A DNA stretch of 64,000 bases, taken from Pelobacter propionicus DSM 2379 (GTDB lineage: Bacteria > Desulfobacterota > Desulfuromonadia > Geobacterales > Pseudopelobacteraceae). This document shows, in pieces, positions 1-13,407 of this stretch (position 1 is its first letter; the number at the start of each line of letters is the position of its first letter). The position numbers were made by a program, and so were the translations under genes. The DNA lies in assembly GCF_000015045.1 (NCBI RefSeq), contig NC_008609.1, positions 1 to 64,000 of the forward strand. Reading direction: 5' to 3'. The notes below the pieces were generated by a model. That model saw nothing but the letters and a program-made list of their open reading frames with translations. It made no database searches and was not told where the DNA came from.

Positions 1-1353
1 ATGCACGATGTCTGGCGACAAGCCACCGAAAACCTCGAAAAAGTAATGTCAGAGAGTGACTTTACGACATGGATTCAACCCATATCGTACAGTCATGCCG
101 ATGACACGACAGTCTTCCTTACGGTTCCCACGCTCTTCTTCAAGGAGTGGATCGATGAACACTACCGTCAGGTGCTTGTCGGCGCCCTCTCCGTCACGGC
201 GGGAAAAAAGTATTTCATCGAGCTCGTGGTGCAGGAGGAGGACCAGAACGCCGAAGTGCCCCAGGCCGAAGACCTGATCATAAAGGGGCACCAGGAAATC
301 GAGCAACCTGTAACCAGCCAGCCGGAAACCAGCTCCAGCTCCCTCAATCCAAAATACACCTTTGAACTCTTCGTCAGCGGAACGGGAAACCAGTTCGCCC
401 ATGCCGCGGCCATGGCGGTGGCCAACAACCCGGCCGACACCTACAATCCGCTCTTCATCTACGGCGGCGTCGGCTTGGGCAAGAGCCACCTTCTCAACGC
501 CATCGGCCACACTATCCGGTCATCCTCACCAAACCTGAGCGTCTGCTACTGTTCAGCGGAAAAGTTCATGTACGAAATGGTCAATGCCCTGCGCCAGAAA
601 CGCATGGACCAGTTCAGGTCACGCTTCAGAAACCTGGACGTGCTCCTGGTGGACGATATCCAGTTCATTTCCGGAAAGGTGGGCACGCAGGAAGAGTTCT
701 TCCACACCTTCAACGCACTCTACGACATGCAGAAGCAGATCGTGATCACCTCCGATAAATTCCCGCGGGAAATATCGGACCTGGAGGAACGACTGCGCTC
801 CCGCTTCGAATGGGGTCTGATCGCGGATATCCAGCCGCCGGATCTCGAAACCAAGATAGCCATATTAAAGAAGAAATCAGAAATAACCCGCATCCAGCTC
901 CCCGAGGACGTAATCTACTTCCTGGCTTCCAGCGACACGCGCAACATACGCGAACTGGAGGGAATGCTCATCCGCTTGGGTGCCTACAGCAGCCTGCAGG
1001 GCATCCCCATCACCCTGGATATGGCACGGGAGAATCTGAAGGAGATCATCGGCGACCGTCGCAAGGACATAACCGTCGAGTTGATCCAAAAGGTGGTCGC
1101 GGAACAGTTCGGCCTCAAGATGGCTGACCTGAAATCAAGCAAGCGGCTGAAAAATTTCGTTCAGGCCCGTCAGATCGCGATCTGGCTTTGCCGGGACATG
1201 ACCAGCTTTTCCTATCCGGACATCGGCGCGAAATTCGGGGGCAAGGACCATTCAACAGTCATCTACGCAGCCAAAAAAATCGATCTGGCACTGAAGGACG
1301 ACCCTAAACTATCAAGAATCATTGAGGATATTAAACTTATCCTCCTCAAGTAG
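1..1353 (+). CDS. dnaA: Chromosomal replication initiator protein DnaA
   Basis: DnaA is the AAA+ ATPase that binds DnaA boxes at oriC, melts the origin and recruits the helicase. The 450-residue product has the usual four-part plan: an N-terminal domain I (about 1-85), a variable linker rich in Gln, Glu and Ser (about 85-115), the AAA+ core and a C-terminal helix-turn-helix. Walker A GGVGLGKS is at residues 155-162 and the Walker B aspartates are D218-D219. The DnaA-box signature DHSTVIYA lies near the C-terminus. The gene starts at base 1, the usual numbering origin of a finished chromosome, and is followed by dnaN and recF in the classical order. Identity is very secure; its own promoter lies outside the window. 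Confidence 0.99.
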   Translation: MHDVWRQATENLEKVMSESDFTTWIQPISYSHADDTTVFLTVPTLFFKEWIDEHYRQVLVGALSVTAGKKYFIELVVQEEDQNAEVPQAEDLIIKGHQEIEQPVTSQPETSSSSLNPKYTFELFVSGTGNQFAHAAAMAVANNPADTYNPLFIYGGVGLGKSHLLNAIGHTIRSSSPNLSVCYCSAEKFMYEMVNALRQKRMDQFRSRFRNLDVLLVDDIQFISGKVGTQEEFFHTFNALYDMQKQIVITSDKFPREISDLEERLRSRFEWGLIADIQPPDLETKIAILKKKSEITRIQLPEDVIYFLASSDTRNIRELEGMLIRLGAYSSLQGIPITLDMARENLKEIIGDRRKDITVELIQKVVAEQFGLKMADLKSSKRLKNFVQARQIAIWLCRDMTSFSYPDIGAKFGGKDHSTVIYAAKKIDLALKDDPKLSRIIEDIKLILLK

Positions 1354-1564
1354 GGATAAGCTGTTGATAGCCTGTGCAGCCATTGTTAACAACTCAGGCG
1401 CTGTTGATAAGCCCCGGAAAGTGGGCAGTATCATCAACAGCCACCAAGGCGGAATTCTCATTCAGAATCCAAGACTTGAACGGTTATCACCAGATTCACA
1501 GCCCCTATAACAACAACAAAGCTTTTCTTTTTTAATAAAAGATACTGACAGTAAGGAGTGACCC
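1354..1564. other. dnaA-dnaN intergenic region, candidate oriC or part of it
   Basis: This 211-base gap contains several DnaA-box-like 9-mers: TGTTGATAG at 1362-1370, TGTTGATAA at 1402-1410 (one mismatch from the complement of TTATCCACA) and TCATCAACA at 1431-1439. There is also the palindrome TTGTTAACAA at 1383-1392. An AT-rich stretch at about 1508-1545 could act as an unwinding element. Many bacteria have oriC next to dnaA, but the region upstream of dnaA is not visible and could hold the main origin. No perfect TTATCCACA box was found, so the assignment is tentative. Confidence 0.4.
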
Positions 1565-2686
1565 ATGGAATTCAGAATTGACAAGGAAGTCTTCCTCAAA
1601 TCGCTTCAAAAGATACAGGGTATCGTCGAAAAGCGAACCTCCATGCCGATCCTGTCAAACGTATTGCTGGAAGCCACCGAATCGTCACTCCGCGTCACGG
1701 CAACCGATCTGGAAGTCGGAATGAAATGCATCTACCCGGCTGAAATCCTCTCTCCGGGGAGAATCACCGTGGGAGCCAAGAAAATCTACGAAATCGTCAA
1801 GGAACTGCCCAACCAGCAGATCAGTTTCTCCGCCAAGGACAACGACTGGGTGGAGATAAGATGTGGCAAGGTTCATTTCAATATCGTCGGATTATCAGCC
1901 GAGGAATTTCCCTACTTCCCCGAAGTGCACGAGGAGAACCTGTTCGAAATCGAGAGCGCCCTGCTTAAGGGAATGATCGAAAAGACCTCCTATGCCATCT
2001 GCAACGATGACACGAAGTACAACTTAAACGGCCTGTTCGCCAAGACGGAAATCAACGACGACGACGTACAGCTGCTCAAGATGGTTGCCACCGATGGCCA
2101 CCGGCTCTCCATCGCCAGCTGCCCGTTCAAGGGCAACGCGGGCCAGGAGCTTTCCAAGGGGGTCATCCTCCCCAAGAAGGGCGTCTACGAACTGAAGAAG
2201 ATCGCCGAGGAAGATGGCGGGACACTGATGTTCGGATTCATGGACAACAGCGCCGTCATCAAACGGGGCGATTCCTACATGGTCATGCGCCTGGTTGACG
2301 GAGAATTTCCCGACTACAACCGCGTCATTCCCACGTCGAATGACCGAAGCATCATCATCAACTGTGACGACTTCACCCACTCGGTACGCAGGATGGCCAT
2401 ACTCTCCAGCGAAAAATTCAAGGGAATCATGCTGGATATATCCGAATCCAGCATCAGGATCTCTTCCAGCAATCCCGAACTGGGAGACGCCATGGAGGAG
2501 ATCGATGTCAGCTACGGCGGCGAGCCGTTCTCGGTCAGATTCAACGCCCGCTACCTCCTGGACGTACTCGCCGTAACCGAGACCGAATCAGTGGAGATGA
2601 AATTCAAGGATGAACTGGCGCCCTCCATCATCCTGCCGGACAAGAGCGACAGCTTCCTGGCCGTTATCATGCCCATGAGACTCTGA
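1565..2686 (+). CDS. dnaN: DNA polymerase III beta subunit (sliding clamp)
   Basis: The beta clamp is a ring-shaped homodimer that encircles DNA and tethers Pol III and many repair proteins. The 373-residue length and the three repeated clamp folds match the family. Typical segments are visible: the N-terminal strand with SLQKIQGIVEKRTSMPILSN, the central ATDGHRLS motif, and a C-terminus ending in PMRL, the conserved end of the partner-binding pocket. The ATG is preceded by AAGGAG at good spacing. The gene lies between dnaA and recF, as in most bacteria. Confidence 0.99.
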   Translation: MEFRIDKEVFLKSLQKIQGIVEKRTSMPILSNVLLEATESSLRVTATDLEVGMKCIYPAEILSPGRITVGAKKIYEIVKELPNQQISFSAKDNDWVEIRCGKVHFNIVGLSAEEFPYFPEVHEENLFEIESALLKGMIEKTSYAICNDDTKYNLNGLFAKTEINDDDVQLLKMVATDGHRLSIASCPFKGNAGQELSKGVILPKKGVYELKKIAEEDGGTLMFGFMDNSAVIKRGDSYMVMRLVDGEFPDYNRVIPTSNDRSIIINCDDFTHSVRRMAILSSEKFKGIMLDISESSIRISSSNPELGDAMEEIDVSYGGEPFSVRFNARYLLDVLAVTETESVEMKFKDELAPSIILPDKSDSFLAVIMPMRL

Positions 2687-2697
2687 CAGAAGGATTT

Positions 2698-6211
<3,514 letters not shown>

Positions 6212-6242
6212 TCTTCCGTATCGAGCGATAAACGAGGTTGTA

Positions 6243-8774
6243 ATGATTAACACTCCGCAGAACAAGATAGCCGTCAACATCGAAGACGAGATGAAACGTT
6301 CCTACATGGACTACGCCATGTCGGTCATCATCGGCCGCGCCCTGCCGGACGTGCGGGACGGACTCAAGCCGGTGCACCGGCGCTGTCTGTACGCCATGTA
6401 CGACATGAGCAACGACTGGAACAAGCCGTACAAGAAATCGGCCCGTGTGGTCGGTGACGTGATCGGTAAGTACCACCCCCACGGCGACACTGCGGCCTAC
6501 GATACCATCGTGCGCATGGCCCAGGACTTCTCCCTGCGCTATACCCTGGTGGATGGCCAGGGTAACTTCGGCTCCATCGACGGCGACCGGCCGGCGGCCA
6601 TGCGCTACACCGAGATCCGCCTGCGCCAGCTATCCCACGAGCTTCTGGCCGATCTGGACAAGGAAACCGTGGGCATGGCCCCCAACTACAACGACGAGTT
6701 GCTGGAGCCGACGGTCCTCCCCTCAAAGTTCCCCAACCTGCTGATCAACGGCTCCACCGGCATTGCCGTGGGCATGGCCACCAACATCCCGCCCCACAAC
6801 CTGGGCGAGGTGATCGACGGCATCATCGCCGTGATCAACAACCCCGATCTGGCCCATGAAGAGCTTTTGGCCCTGATACCGGGTCCCGACTTCCCCACCG
6901 GCGCCACCATCTACGGCCGCCAGGGGATCCGGGACGCCTACACCACCGGTCGCGGCATCATCCAGATCCGCGCCAAGGCCCACATCGAGGCGGCCAAGAA
7001 GTCTGAACGCCAGTCCATCATCGTAACCGAACTCCCCTACCAGGTTAACAAGGCCCGGCTGATAGAGAAGATCGCCGAACTGGTCAAGGAGAAGAAGATC
7101 GAGGGAATCGCCGAGATCCGCGACGAGTCGGACCGGGAAGGGATGCGCATCGTCGTCGAGGTGAAACGGGACGATAATCCCGAGGTGCTGCTCAATCTGC
7201 TCTACAAGCTGACCCAGATGCAAACCTCCTTCGGCATCATCCTGCTGGCCATCGTACACAACCGTCCGCGCATCCTCTCGCTGAGGGAGATGATTGACTG
7301 TTTCATCGAGCACCGTGCCGAGGTGGTCACCCGCCGCACCAACTTCGAGCTGAAAAAGGCACTGGCCCGGGCCCACATCCTGGAAGGCCTGAAGATAGCC
7401 CTGGACTGGCTGGACGCGGTGATCGAGCTGATCCGCTCCTCCAAGACCCCGCCTGAGGCCAAACAAGGGCTGATGGAAGGGGCCTTCGCCGACGCCGAAT
7501 TCCTGGCGCGCCTGGAGCTCCCCCGTCCCGTAGGCTACGATGATGGCGTGCATCTGAGCGAGATCCAGGCCCAGGCCATCCTGGAGATGCGCCTGCAGCG
7601 CCTGACCGGCCTGGAGCGGGACAAGATCCTCTCCGAGTACGAGGAGATCATGAAACTGATCGCCCGCCTGCGGGAGATTCTGGCCTCGGATCGGGAGATC
7701 TTCAACATCATCATCTCTGAACTTACCGAAATAAGGGATAAATTTGGCGACATTCGCCGCTCTGAGATATCCGATACCACCCCGGACATATCCCTGGAAG
7801 ACACCATCATGGATGAGGAGATGGTGGTTACCATCTCCCACACCGGCTACATCAAGCGCAGCGCCGTTGATCTGTACCGTTCCCAGCGCCGCGGCGGCAA
7901 GGGCAAGACCGGCATGAAGACCAGGGAAGAGGATTTCGTCGAACAGCTCTTCATCGCCTCCACCAAGGACTACCTGCTCTGCTTCACCGATGCCGGCCGT
8001 ATGTACTGGCTCAAGGTCTACGAGATCCCGGAGGGGAACCGCACCACCAAGGGCAAGGCGGTGGTCAACCTGGTCAATGTGGGCATGGAGGAGAAAATCA
8101 CCACCATCCTGCCGGTGAAGGAGTTCAGCGAGCATACCTTCCTGTTCATGGCCACCCGCAACGGGGTGGTCAAGAAGACTCCGCTTATCGAATATTCCAA
8201 CGTGCGCAGCGGCGGCATCATCGCCGTCAACCTGGACGACGGGGACAAGCTGATCGGCGTTGCCCTGACCGATGGCACCAAGGACGTCTTCCTGGCTTCG
8301 AGGAACGGCAAGGCCATCCGCTTCAGCGAGCAGGACGTGCGTTCCATGGGGCGCGTCACCCGCGGCGTGCGCGGCATGAACCTGAATGAGGACGATCATG
8401 TCATCGGCATGGAGATCGTGCACAACGACGTGGTCGGCTCCACCATCTTCACGGTCTGCGAGAACGGTTACGGCAAGCGCACCGACCTGGACGAGTATCG
8501 CGACCAGAGCCGCGGCGGCAAGGGGATCATAACCATCAAGACCAATGCCAGGAACGGCAGCGTGGTCAACGTCATGCAGGTATCAAACGACAACGACCTG
8601 ATGGTGATCACCGACAATGGCAAGATCCTGCGCGTGCCTGTCTCCGGCTTCTCGGTCATCGGGCGCAACACCCAGGGGGTGCGCCTGATCACCACCGAGG
8701 AGAAGGAGAAGGTGGTGGCCGTTGCCCGCCTGGCCGAGAAGGAAGAGGACGACGAAAACGAGGGAACCGAGTAG
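6243..8774 (+). CDS. gyrA: DNA gyrase subunit A
   Basis: GyrA is the breakage-reunion subunit of gyrase. The 843-residue protein has the winged-helix and tower region with catalytic Tyr122 in the motif RYTEIRL, followed by a coiled coil and the C-terminal six-bladed DNA-wrapping domain. GyrA-box sequences such as [10 protein letters not shown] are seen around residues 555-565. In the quinolone-resistance-determining segment the residues equivalent to E. coli Ser83 and Asp87 are Thr83 and Asp87. The gene begins 31 bases after gyrB, so the two are probably one transcript. Confidence 0.98.
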   Translation: MINTPQNKIAVNIEDEMKRSYMDYAMSVIIGRALPDVRDGLKPVHRRCLYAMYDMSNDWNKPYKKSARVVGDVIGKYHPHGDTAAYDTIVRMAQDFSLRYTLVDGQGNFGSIDGDRPAAMRYTEIRLRQLSHELLADLDKETVGMAPNYNDELLEPTVLPSKFPNLLINGSTGIAVGMATNIPPHNLGEVIDGIIAVINNPDLAHEELLALIPGPDFPTGATIYGRQGIRDAYTTGRGIIQIRAKAHIEAAKKSERQSIIVTELPYQVNKARLIEKIAELVKEKKIEGIAEIRDESDREGMRIVVEVKRDDNPEVLLNLLYKLTQMQTSFGIILLAIVHNRPRILSLREMIDCFIEHRAEVVTRRTNFELKKALARAHILEGLKIALDWLDAVIELIRSSKTPPEAKQGLMEGAFADAEFLARLELPRPVGYDDGVHLSEIQAQAILEMRLQRLTGLERDKILSEYEEIMKLIARLREILASDREIFNIIISELTEIRDKFGDIRRSEISDTTPDISLEDTIMDEEMVVTISHTGYIKRSAVDLYRSQRRGGKGKTGMKTREEDFVEQLFIASTKDYLLCFTDAGRMYWLKVYEIPEGNRTTKGKAVVNLVNVGMEEKITTILPVKEFSEHTFLFMATRNGVVKKTPLIEYSNVRSGGIIAVNLDDGDKLIGVALTDGTKDVFLASRNGKAIRFSEQDVRSMGRVTRGVRGMNLNEDDHVIGMEIVHNDVVGSTIFTVCENGYGKRTDLDEYRDQSRGGKGIITIKTNARNGSVVNVMQVSNDNDLMVITDNGKILRVPVSGFSVIGRNTQGVRLITTEEKEKVVAVARLAEKEEDDENEGTE

Positions 8775-8794
8775 GGGCGCCGTCCACGGCGACC

Positions 8795-10417
8795 GTGACT
8801 CAAACCATGCCCAGTCCCATGAACAGTACCAATGCCATGAGTAGACTTATTTCCATCGATACCTCCCTGCGGGAACGGCGGCGTATCATGCGACTGCTGG
8901 ATTTTCTCACGCGGGACGACCTTTCCACCGACCAGATGGAGCGCATCGGCAGGCGGCTGCAGAAGGCGGGACGGCGGGCGCTTGGTCCGCTGGTGCGCAA
9001 GCTGTGGCGCGAGAAGAACGGCACCGCCATCTACCGCTACACCTGCATGCTGGATTTCTTCGATGACCGGCAGTGGCTGGACCAGCTGGTGCAGATCACC
9101 CTCAGACGCACCGACCTGGACGAGCAGGGACGCATGGCGCTCCTGGATGCCCTGCACGACTATGGGGTGGATGTGACCGCCCCCCCCTTCGCCGGCATGA
9201 CCGGCTACGGGGCCAGCTCCATGGAGGGGTTCATCGCCGATTGCCTGAAGGATGGCGAACCGGGGCTGGTGCGTTTCATGGACATGTTCCTGGACGCCAC
9301 CGACGAGGTGCGCGAGCAGATGACCCGGCGCTTGTCGGAGGTGGGCACACCCGATGCGGTGTCGCTGCTGGAGATCCTGATCTCCTTCGAGCGGCCCGAG
9401 GTGGTGCGCGAGGCGATCATTGCCCTGGGCAAGATCAAAAACGGCCTGGCCCTGACGGTCCTGACCAGCGCCGAGAAACGGCACGAGGGGGATCTGGCCG
9501 ACCTGATCAGGCGCAGCATCCGCCGCCTCTCCTTCATGGGAATCCGCCAGCCGGCCCAGCTGCCCCCCTCGTTTCCGGTGCCGCTGCCGCTTTACCAGAT
9601 CCAGGCCGGACCGGTGGATGTGTACGGCTCGCGGTCGCTTCTGTTCACCTGGGTTCTGGAGGATGGAACCTATGCGGCCCTGCTGCTGTTGATCGGCGAA
9701 TCCGAGGGGATCATCAACGCTTTAAGCTACCGCATGAAGGATGACCAGGAGTACGACATGGTCCAGCGGGAGGTCACTGCCGGCGAGCTGCTGGATCCGG
9801 TGGAGGAGTCCTATGCCATGGCTCTGCTACGGGACGCCCTCTCCACCAGCCGCAAGCAGGGCTTCTACCTGCCGCCCGACTTCTATGTGGACATGCGGCT
9901 GTTCGCTCCCGACTCCCTGCGTTCCGAGGCCTATATCCCCCGTTTCAGTCTGGTCCACCTGGAGGGGATCGTGGAGCGCATACCGGCCTACATCGTCGGC
10001 AGCGGCGAGCTGCTGGACACTCCCGCCCTGGAGGGGTGGCTCTTGTCCGAGCCGGCAATGTACGATGCCGCCGAACGTCTGGCCAGCCTGGAGAAGAACG
10101 CGCCCGATGGCCGCATCCCTGATGATCAGCTGGAGGCCGAACTGAGCGACTTCTGCGCCCGGCAGATCGTTCCCCGCCGGGCCGAGATCGTCAAACGCCT
10201 GCTTCTGACCGCCGATTTCCTGCAGCAGACCGGCGCCGAAGAGCAGCTTGTTCAGCATACCCTGGCCACGGCGCTCAGCCTGGTGGGTGGATTCGTTCCC
10301 GAGTCGCGCCACCCCTTTATCAGGCGCTTGATTATGGATAGTATCGAGACGGCCCGCCAGGCCCTGGCCGACGGGTACGACCTACGATTGGAGGAAGGCT
10401 ATGACGACGAAGAATAG
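8795..10417 (+). CDS. HEAT-repeat protein of unknown function
   Basis: The product is up to 540 residues, soluble, and rich in leucine, arginine and acidic residues. The segment from about 30 to 245 reads as alpha-helical HEAT/PBS-lyase-like repeats, for example the stretches around DAVSLLEILISFERPEVVREAIIALGK when read in pieces of about 30 residues. The C-terminal half has no motif I recognise. It follows gyrA by 20 bases and overlaps gpsA by 17 bases, so it is probably co-transcribed with both. No clear ribosome binding site precedes GTG 8795; the in-frame ATGs at 8807, 8819 and 8837 are alternatives. A scaffold or protein-interaction role is only a guess from the repeat fold. Confidence 0.7.
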   Translation: MTQTMPSPMNSTNAMSRLISIDTSLRERRRIMRLLDFLTRDDLSTDQMERIGRRLQKAGRRALGPLVRKLWREKNGTAIYRYTCMLDFFDDRQWLDQLVQITLRRTDLDEQGRMALLDALHDYGVDVTAPPFAGMTGYGASSMEGFIADCLKDGEPGLVRFMDMFLDATDEVREQMTRRLSEVGTPDAVSLLEILISFERPEVVREAIIALGKIKNGLALTVLTSAEKRHEGDLADLIRRSIRRLSFMGIRQPAQLPPSFPVPLPLYQIQAGPVDVYGSRSLLFTWVLEDGTYAALLLLIGESEGIINALSYRMKDDQEYDMVQREVTAGELLDPVEESYAMALLRDALSTSRKQGFYLPPDFYVDMRLFAPDSLRSEAYIPRFSLVHLEGIVERIPAYIVGSGELLDTPALEGWLLSEPAMYDAAERLASLEKNAPDGRIPDDQLEAELSDFCARQIVPRRAEIVKRLLLTADFLQQTGAEEQLVQHTLATALSLVGGFVPESRHPFIRRLIMDSIETARQALADGYDLRLEEGYDDEE

Positions 10418-11420
10418 CCCGCTCAGGGTGGCGGTCATCGGCGGCGGAAGCTGGGGTACGGCCCTGGCCAACGTGCTGGCGGGGAATAGCCATGACACGG
10501 TTCTCTGGGTGCATGACACCGAGCTGGTGGACGAGATCAACCAGCGCCACATGAACCCGCTCTTCCTCCCCGGCATCCCGCTCTGCCCCGCTTTGGTCTG
10601 CACAGAGAACCTGACCCACGCCCTGTCCGGTCGCGATCTTGTCCTGATGGTGACGCCGGTGCAGGTCATGCGCGGCGTCCTGGACCGGGCCCGGGGGCTG
10701 ATCGACCCGGATGCCGTGATCGTCAACGCCTCCAAGGGGATCGAGCTGGAGAGCCTGAAGACCGTGTCCCAGATCTGCGCCGAGTTTTTCGGAGAGCGGT
10801 TCCTGGAGCGCTATGTGGCCCTGTCCGGCCCCACCTTTGCCCGCGAGGTCGCTCAGGGACTCCCCTCCTTGATCGTGGCCGCCTCCCGCGTTGAATCCTG
10901 TGCCCGAAAGGTGCAGACCGCCTTCAGCAATCCAACATTCCGCGCCTACACCAACAGCGACGTTATCGGCGTGGAGCTGGGGGGAGCGGTCAAGAACGTG
11001 ATCGCCATTGCCGCCGGCATCTGCGATGGCCTGGGTTTCGGCCACAACGCCCGTGCGGCCCTGATCACCCGCGGCTTGGCCGAGATGAACCGTCTGGGGC
11101 TGGCCATGGGGGCCCAGGCTGCCACCTTCGCTGGCCTGGCCGGCATGGGCGACCTGGTGCTGACCTGCACCGGCGATCTCTCCCGCAACCGCACCGTCGG
11201 CTTTAAGCTGGGGCAGGGGATGCGTTTGAAAGACATCCTGGCCGAGATGCGCATGGTGGCCGAGGGGGTCAAGACCGCCGAATCGGTCTTCCAGCTCTCC
11301 CGCAAGCTGGGGGTGGAGATGCCCATCGTGGAGAAGGCCTATCAGATCCTTCACGAGGACAAGCCGGCCAAGCAGGCGGTGACGGAACTGATGGCCAGGG
11401 CGCTGAAGGCGGAGGGGTAG
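10401..11420 (+). CDS. gpsA: NAD(P)+-dependent glycerol-3-phosphate dehydrogenase
   Basis: GpsA reduces dihydroxyacetone phosphate to sn-glycerol 3-phosphate, the backbone for phospholipids, in the cytoplasm. The 339-residue protein has the N-terminal Rossmann motif GGGSWGTALA at about residues 14-23, the SGPTFAREV segment, and the catalytic lysine in GAVKNVIAIAAG with the following GLGFGHNARAALITRG signature. All are diagnostic of the family. It overlaps the 3' end of the upstream HEAT-repeat gene by 17 bases. A strong intrinsic terminator follows at 11505-11548. Confidence 0.97.
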   Translation: MTTKNSPLRVAVIGGGSWGTALANVLAGNSHDTVLWVHDTELVDEINQRHMNPLFLPGIPLCPALVCTENLTHALSGRDLVLMVTPVQVMRGVLDRARGLIDPDAVIVNASKGIELESLKTVSQICAEFFGERFLERYVALSGPTFAREVAQGLPSLIVAASRVESCARKVQTAFSNPTFRAYTNSDVIGVELGGAVKNVIAIAAGICDGLGFGHNARAALITRGLAEMNRLGLAMGAQAATFAGLAGMGDLVLTCTGDLSRNRTVGFKLGQGMRLKDILAEMRMVAEGVKTAESVFQLSRKLGVEMPIVEKAYQILHEDKPAKQAVTELMARALKAEG

Positions 11421-11504
11421 GGGACGTTATTGTCCATTGTGGATAGCTTGCCGGTCCGTTCCCGATATGAAGGACAATGACCATGGCGAGGGATCGAGGA
11501 AAAG

Positions 11505-11548
11505 CGCCGGTCACAGTAGCCTTGTGATGCGGCGTTTTTTCTTTTTTT
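11505..11548 (+). terminator. Intrinsic terminator after gpsA
   Basis: The arms CGCCG..TCACA and TGTGA..CGGCG pair around a seven-base loop, and a nearly uninterrupted run of T residues follows (11535-11548). It would end the gyrA-gpsA transcript and isolate it from the accessory toxin-antitoxin module. Confidence 0.8.
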
Positions 11549-11639
11549 AGGTCAGACAGCCAGTTGTCGCCAAACGCGCCGTGGAAATCGACATCGAGCA
11601 GGACGGGCAGGCGGCTTTAGCCTTTATCGAGGAGAATTC

Positions 11640-12665
11640 ATGAGCAAAGACCTAACAAATTCCGCAATTCATCGCCAGAACATTCTCAATAATACGTATG
11701 CCCTGCAGGAAATCGAGAAGGCGACCCATATCACCGGTATTCCCTTTGAGGGAAAGACGGTGGTACTCAAAGAACAAGTAGCCGACTTTTTTGAAGTTTC
11801 CCTTCGTACAGTGGAAAGCTACCTGTCCCGTTTCGAAGCAGAACTGGTTCGCAACGGTTACGAGGTTATCAAGGGTAAACGACTGAAATCTTTAAAATCC
11901 GTCCTGCAGGGAATGGATGTTCCCGAAACATACTTCGGGAACATCGCAAAAGCACCGCAATTAGGCATACTTGACTTCCGCGCTTTTCTAAACCTGGCCA
12001 TGCTGATGGTGGAAAGTGAACGGGCGCGTCTGCTGCGCCAAGCGATCCTTGATATCGTCATCGACACCATTAACCTGCGTACCGGTGGCGGCACCAAGTA
12101 CATCAATCAGCGCGATGAGGATTTTCTGCATTCCTTGTTTGTGGAAGAAAATTACCGCAAGCAGTTTACAGATGCACTGCGAGATTGTGTGGATATGGGC
12201 AATTTGAAGTACCCGATGTATACGGACAAGATTTATGTGAGTATCTTTCGGGAGAAAGCTAAGGAATATCACAAAATCTTGCGACTGCATGAGAAGGATA
12301 GCGTGAGGGATACGTTCTATGCGGAAATTCTTGATCTTGTTGCCTCGTATGAATGCGGATTAGCCGAAATGCTGCGCAGTGCGTCTGGCTCAAAAGGGAG
12401 GGCATTGTCAGTTTTGGAGGTTGATATTCTATTCAAAGAGTTTGAATCGCTACCCCACTGGAAACCGCTGATTGAAAAGGCCCGCAACAAGATGGCTAGC
12501 CGTGATCTGGCTTTTCGGGACGCGCTGCATAACCAATTGCAAGAGTACATAACACCATTGCGGGCGGAAGAGTTTGAACGATTTCTGGGCGAAAAGAGTA
12601 AGGAACTTGCCGAACGATTGGATGACGCCAAAGACGTTATGAAGCGCCTGAAGGAACGGGAATAG
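11640..12665 (+). CDS. DNA-binding protein, probable partner or antitoxin of a Fic/Doc protein
   Basis: This 341-residue protein has a predicted helix-turn-helix at about residues 45-85 (segment VVLKEQVADFFEVSLRTVE), then a mainly helical body ending in a charged helix. It reads like the DNA-binding proteins (RhuM-like and relatives) often encoded just before a Fic/Doc gene. Only two bases separate it from the downstream doc-like gene, so the pair is an operon. Ribosome binding site GAGGAG precedes the ATG. The region is clearly AT-richer than its surroundings, consistent with acquisition by transfer. Antitoxin or autorepressor function is inferred from the context, not shown. Confidence 0.65.
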   Translation: MSKDLTNSAIHRQNILNNTYALQEIEKATHITGIPFEGKTVVLKEQVADFFEVSLRTVESYLSRFEAELVRNGYEVIKGKRLKSLKSVLQGMDVPETYFGNIAKAPQLGILDFRAFLNLAMLMVESERARLLRQAILDIVIDTINLRTGGGTKYINQRDEDFLHSLFVEENYRKQFTDALRDCVDMGNLKYPMYTDKIYVSIFREKAKEYHKILRLHEKDSVRDTFYAEILDLVASYECGLAEMLRSASGSKGRALSVLEVDILFKEFESLPHWKPLIEKARNKMASRDLAFRDALHNQLQEYITPLRAEEFERFLGEKSKELAERLDDAKDVMKRLKERE

Positions 12666-12667
12666 TC

Positions 12668-13120
12668 ATGCCAATCATCTATCTGACACTCGATCAGGCC
12701 ATAGAGGTACATCGCAAAACAGTTGAAGTTAGTGGCGGCGGAGCTTTAGGGCATTTGGAACTGGGTAAGTTGGAAAGTGTTTTGGAGCATATCCAAAATG
12801 ATGACTATTACCCAACATTTGAAGGTAAGCTTACTCACCTGTTTTTCAGTGCCTGCAAGTTTCACTGTTTTCAGGATGGTAACAAAAGGATTGCTATCAC
12901 TCTTTGCGCTCAAATGCTCTTATTAAATGGATATTTATACTGTTCAAGCTCTTTTATTCGTGAAATGGAAAATATCAGTTACCATGTTGCAGCTGGTAAA
13001 ATAGGCAAAGAATTGTTGATGGAGATTATTTCGGCAATAATTGATGGTGAAATGGATTCAGAACCACTTAAACTCAAAATATTAGAAGCAATCTCAAATT
13101 GCACAAGTCTTAGAAACTGA
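12668..13120 (+). CDS. Fic/Doc family protein, probable toxin
   Basis: Fic/Doc proteins transfer AMP or phosphate to target proteins; phage P1 Doc phosphorylates EF-Tu. This 150-residue protein has the complete Fic core motif H-C-F-Q-D-G-N-K-R at residues 66-74, matching HxFx(D/E)GNxR, and the Doc-type short length. The N-terminal motif IYLTLDQAIEVH also resembles Doc. It is the second gene of a two-gene operon with a DNA-binding protein. Since the catalytic His, acidic residue, Asn and Arg are all present, it should be active. Low GC content suggests horizontal acquisition. Whether it AMPylates or phosphorylates cannot be told. Confidence 0.85.
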   Translation: MPIIYLTLDQAIEVHRKTVEVSGGGALGHLELGKLESVLEHIQNDDYYPTFEGKLTHLFFSACKFHCFQDGNKRIAITLCAQMLLLNGYLYCSSSFIREMENISYHVAAGKIGKELLMEIISAIIDGEMDSEPLKLKILEAISNCTSLRN

Positions 13121-13407
13121 TCAGAATATTTTACCTAGTTTAAATAACAGTGTATTTCATTGCACGCAAAAAATTATCGCTATTTTTAGCATGGTTGTCA
13201 GACTGTTCAGGAGCGGAGGAAGCAACTCTACGAACAGAAGGGATACCCCAAGGAGTGGGGCGATAAGCGTCTGCGGGGAGATCCCGCAGGGATATCGAGC
13301 AGCAGAGCGGAACGCCGGTGGGGAGTAGCTCGAATTTCAAGGAACTGGTGCGGAAGAGAGACAAGAAACTTACGTAGAACGGCCATCTCATCCAGGGGAG
13401 ATCTTAC
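13121..13407 (+). pseudogene. Possible decayed coding remnant in the gap before rmuC
   Basis: No intact gene is seen here. In the frame through 13219-13287 the sequence reads ERRKQLYEQKGYPKEWGDKR followed by LRG, which from memory resembles the C-terminal part of phage-type BRO/KilA or DinD-like DNA-binding proteins; after that the reading loses resemblance, as if frameshifted. No start codon with a ribosome binding site is associated. Together with the adjacent Fic/Doc module it may mark an eroded mobile region. The last bases contain AGGGGAG, the ribosome binding site of rmuC. Confidence 0.3.
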
